From positions 1 to 51,032 of the forward strand of contig JAUMSH010000073.1 in NCBI GenBank assembly GCA_031292915.1: DNA of 51,032 bases. The letters run 5' to 3'. This DNA comes from Collinsella sp. Lineage in GTDB: Bacteria > Actinomycetota > Coriobacteriia > Coriobacteriales > Coriobacteriaceae. Below, piece after piece: positions 49,601-51,032 of the stretch (position 1 is the first letter of the stretch; each line of letters starts with the position of its first letter). The notes under the pieces were generated by a model. The model searched no databases and was not told the origin of the DNA. It was given only the letters and a program-made list of their open reading frames with translations. The position numbers and the translations under genes are program-made.

Positions 49601-51032
49601 GCTTCGTCCTCTTTACCGTCCTTGTCCTCTTCGGCAAACGCATCGGCGACCATCTGGTCAATCGCGTCGTTAAAGGCCTCGTCGACATCATTAAACGAGT
49701 TATCCATCATATACTCGTGCCACTGCTGCACGGCATTCGAGAACTCCTGCTGGCGCTCCTCGGCCGCGGCGGAATGCTTTTTGGCCGAAGCTTTGGCGTC
49801 AAAACTCAGCATGGTCATAAGCTGGGCATTGGAGATGCGGTAGGTCTGCGGCATAAAGATTTGCTCAAAGTTGCCGCAGTTCACATAGGTCGAGTCATTC
49901 GCCTTGTTAAGCTCATTAAGCAGCTTAAGGTAACCCTCGTCCACATACTCCGCCGCATAGCGCACGCGGGTGCCCTCGCGCGACTTTTGAGTCAGAGGAA
50001 TCGTCACCGTCTTGCCATCCACGCAGTCCACGTACAGGTCGAGCGTGTCGGCGGCCTCTTCGTTTCCCACCTCGAGCGTGATGTCAAAGGTCCAGTAGGC
50101 ATTCTTCTTTTGTGGCAGATGATGGAAGGTCCACAGGCCCTTGCCGGTGTCCTTGCCGTCCTTGACCAGGTTTTGCGTACCGCCACGATACGTCACATCA
50201 AAGTTCCAGACCGAAGCACCCGGAACATAGCGCACATAATTGCGAGCCGTTACCTCGGCAGCAGCGGCGGCAACATCGGTCGAGCCCACGCGCGCTTCGA
50301 GCGTCACACGCTCGGCGGCAAGTGTATCCTGCGGCAGTACGTATTCAATCTTGGCACGGCCGAGTTTATTGGTCTTGCCGGTGTACTTTGCAGCCGACGA
50401 GCCCGTTCCCACGGTGAGCTGCACGCTCTTGCCCGGCGCTGCATAAACGTAGGCTACATTGCCCAGCAGGCTGTGAACATCGGTGTTGTCGACCTCGATG
50501 CGCGATCCACCAACCTCGAGTGTGGTGCTTCCCAGCGGCAATGTCACCTCGCCCAGCGTAATAAGCGGCGAGACGGCATAGATGCCCGCGGCCTTGGGCT
50601 TAAAGCGCACAAACACATCGGCGCCCATGCTCTTCTTCATATCGAGAACGAGGTTGTCGCCCTCCCAAGTTGTGCCAGCCCACATGGCATCGGAGCTGGC
50701 GCCGGCTTCGCGAGCGCCTGCGGACACATCCTCGACGGCATCCTTGGCAAGCGGAATCTCAATCTTGGCAGCCTGGCTGTCCTTGAGCTCGTAATGAATG
50801 CGCAGCTCGGTCTCCGCGCCAACGACCGCGGACGAATCAGCGATAACCGAGCCCGCCGTCAGCCCGCGCTCGGCACGATACGTCTCCACGTCAAACGTGG
50901 GGACGTCGAGCGTCACGTCGAGCTGTTTGCCGTCCTCAATCTTCACCTGCTTTTGCGCGGTATGCTTACCCACGGTCAGCCCTAGGCGGCTAAACGTGGA
51001 ATAGCTCGTCGCTTGGATGTCGTAGCTCGTCT
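46651..51032 (-). CDS. Large sortase-anchored multi-domain surface protein, N-terminus beyond the window
   Basis: 1460 codons are visible and the frame is still open at the right edge, so the start and signal peptide are missing; the GTG at 50973 is only an internal codon. Visible parts, numbered from that GTG: beta-rich adhesin-like sequence to about 400; a helical region with an acidic low-complexity patch; a Gly/Ala-rich hydrophobic stretch near 840-870; a carboxypeptidase-regulatory/Cna-B-like fold (about 945-1030); a Big_1-like Ig domain near 1175-1240; a chitobiase-C-like domain (about 1255-1330); a Pro/Glu linker; and a sorting signal E-L-A-S-T-G-D, hydrophobic helix and K-R-R-K-R. The signal is L-A-x-T-G rather than L-P-x-T-G. 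Likely a cell-wall-anchored adhesin; the ligand is unknown. Confidence 0.82.
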   Translation of the reverse strand, partial: TSYDIQATSYSTFSRLGLTVGKHTAQKQVKIEDGKQLDVTLDVPTFDVETYRAERGLTAGSVIADSSAVVGAETELRIHYELKDSQAAKIEIPLAKDAVEDVSAGAREAGASSDAMWAGTTWEGDNLVLDMKKSMGADVFVRFKPKAAGIYAVSPLITLGEVTLPLGSTTLEVGGSRIEVDNTDVHSLLGNVAYVYAAPGKSVQLTVGTGSSAAKYTGKTNKLGRAKIEYVLPQDTLAAERVTLEARVGSTDVAAAAAEVTARNYVRYVPGASVWNFDVTYRGGTQNLVKDGKDTGKGLWTFHHLPQKKNAYWTFDITLEVGNEEAADTLDLYVDCVDGKTVTIPLTQKSREGTRVRYAAEYVDEGYLKLLNELNKANDSTYVNCGNFEQIFMPQTYRISNAQLMTMLSFDAKASAKKHSAAAEERQQEFSNAVQQWHEYMMDNSFNDVDEAFNDAIDQMVADAFAEEDKDGKEDEAQGGAARKARRAPAASDGEGDGAGNDEAAQFAAELKAAVGGSSALLTQQGDSYGVNVDKMIFEDAYGTSEDWYQELAAAQGANAADAAAIKELVDHASRAEFIAQQAEDLVGQSMGIGQLNQYGSWNDATAAALNKCAGIKASEYNGQSTSGFNDLGQALGSSLSYKAADDDTVKGFKVAAPDGEQTAYIESEFIENSNNNKNQALLFNSIAMQCDILDNLYDNWNVVHSLNNSKVRGWLMAWKLNGDMSAHMKLIRTIRSLKSYKIECEMFGQVFKTDAWKAAGQAFPAATQGIGIFTGIYGVNDASKNWENVNVRMQKVKGEREGYELQHTRLLAKPEKTEDDWKCIYALRDAMEKARAFEDLLYRQLCHDSTDVAVGSIMTIAGVLTAGSAGTVVGAAYDAASTSVGSERAIKLTNAECAYDVACEQVERACQNRITVNWGELTDSEVYKANKDGLISDEKMQSIFEARYRNVAAKAAPDPAGVVYEGLLSNTVEGATVELWSADDAAGTNAVRWDAEEYEQDNPLATGADGAYNWNTPTGWYQVRVTKDRYEEARSAWLRVPPIQTEVNIGLVSTAAPEVASAHAYTDCIEVEFAQYMDASDDALVALCAQGLGDVTYTWLDKQDDPNGKPLSRVLRIRYADAREAGSTVAFELDGARNYAGTAMARWASGELVVGVRADKLKLNVEQAVTMLDGGDFELVAHVTDKAGKPFAGAKVSVGLESSAICSVDATQAVTGEDGAATFVLHGALPGLTTLTAAVGGTALSKQVDVRVSAEAVRPARPVATIGATTFGAWSPKENYITVPKGTKLELSAEDGTTIWYTINDTCPCRDEGRVKYTEPIALDSNMYVRSAAQRPGMSYSEYSERLNITITVTDEAVPEPTPDPGLKPEPEPTPDGGEQGGGTDGSGGAGVPAGSSTSTTTTVTTDKPKGKGENGKKSGGTELASTGDSAAMTVAALGIAGATVAAAGIAATKRRKR

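Noticed and set aside
50973..50973. GTG at 50973 as the true start of the surface protein
   Set aside because: The frame stays open upstream to the window edge with plausible coding sequence, there is no ribosome binding site, and no signal peptide follows.
47839..50985. 1048-codon plus-strand open frame opposite the surface protein
   Set aside because: The minus-strand frame has a sorting signal and recognisable domains; the plus frame has none and starts without a ribosome binding site.

Overview
The window is about 51 kb of high-GC DNA that is densely packed with genes, most of them on the minus strand. Gene content suggests an anaerobic, gut-type member of the Coriobacteriia, probably Collinsella or a close relative. 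This is inferred from the GC-rich coding style, an Ech-type hydrogenase, an Nfn-type transhydrogenase, a magnesium-type NRAMP protein like the one described from Eggerthella lenta, an L-A-S-T-G sorting signal, and the absence of respiratory genes. No species-level marker is present.

Layout. 1-9.4 kb (minus): an NRAMP-related magnesium-type transporter and a divergent MgtE-like protein in one operon, a degenerate polysaccharide deacetylase, a PRC-barrel/YtxH pair, a stand-alone cyanophycin-synthetase-N-like protein, a CNNM/CorC-type protein and a hemolysin III homologue. 9.5-12 kb: a membrane-anchored alpha/beta hydrolase behind a promoter with two near-identical palindromes, then a DUF362 ferredoxin-like protein. 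12-21.3 kb: an FtsX/LolD-type ABC exporter bracketed by two related repeat clusters, then an ATPase plus two ABC-2 permeases divergent from a NarL-type two-component pair. 21.8-27.5 kb: a complete Ech hydrogenase operon in A-to-F order with EchA and EchB fused into one protein. 27.8-31.2 kb: an orphan helix-turn-helix gene, an old-yellow-enzyme/FAD reductase and initiator tRNA-Met. 31.4-36.6 kb: coaX, a degenerate biotin-ligase-like gene, a folP-folK fusion with a large insertion, a sirtuin and exonuclease III. 36.7-40 kb: an ECF vitamin transporter (T, fused A-A', S). 40.2-46.3 kb (plus): glmU, prs, pth and nfnAB. 46.6 kb to the right edge: the C-terminal 1460 codons of a sortase-anchored surface protein.

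How the parts may work together. Ech exchanges electrons between ferredoxin and H2 while pumping ions. Nfn couples ferredoxin and NADH to NADP+. Together they point to fermentative, ferredoxin-centred metabolism. The first 8.6 kb carries three proteins with magnesium-transport folds on one strand. glmU-prs-pth is a common housekeeping cluster.

The most unusual non-coding content is a set of structured repeats. Two 225-bp elements 15.6 kb apart each hold three hairpins at an 80-bp period with a constant 25-nt loop. A family built around GGGGAC with covarying arms flanks the ABC operon and supplies the stop codons of two genes. There are also a 105-nt hairpin after prs, a MITE-like element after pth and an 83-bp direct repeat after the response regulator. 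No transposase, integrase, CRISPR array or rRNA was found. All functional statements are from reading the sequence; no database search was run.
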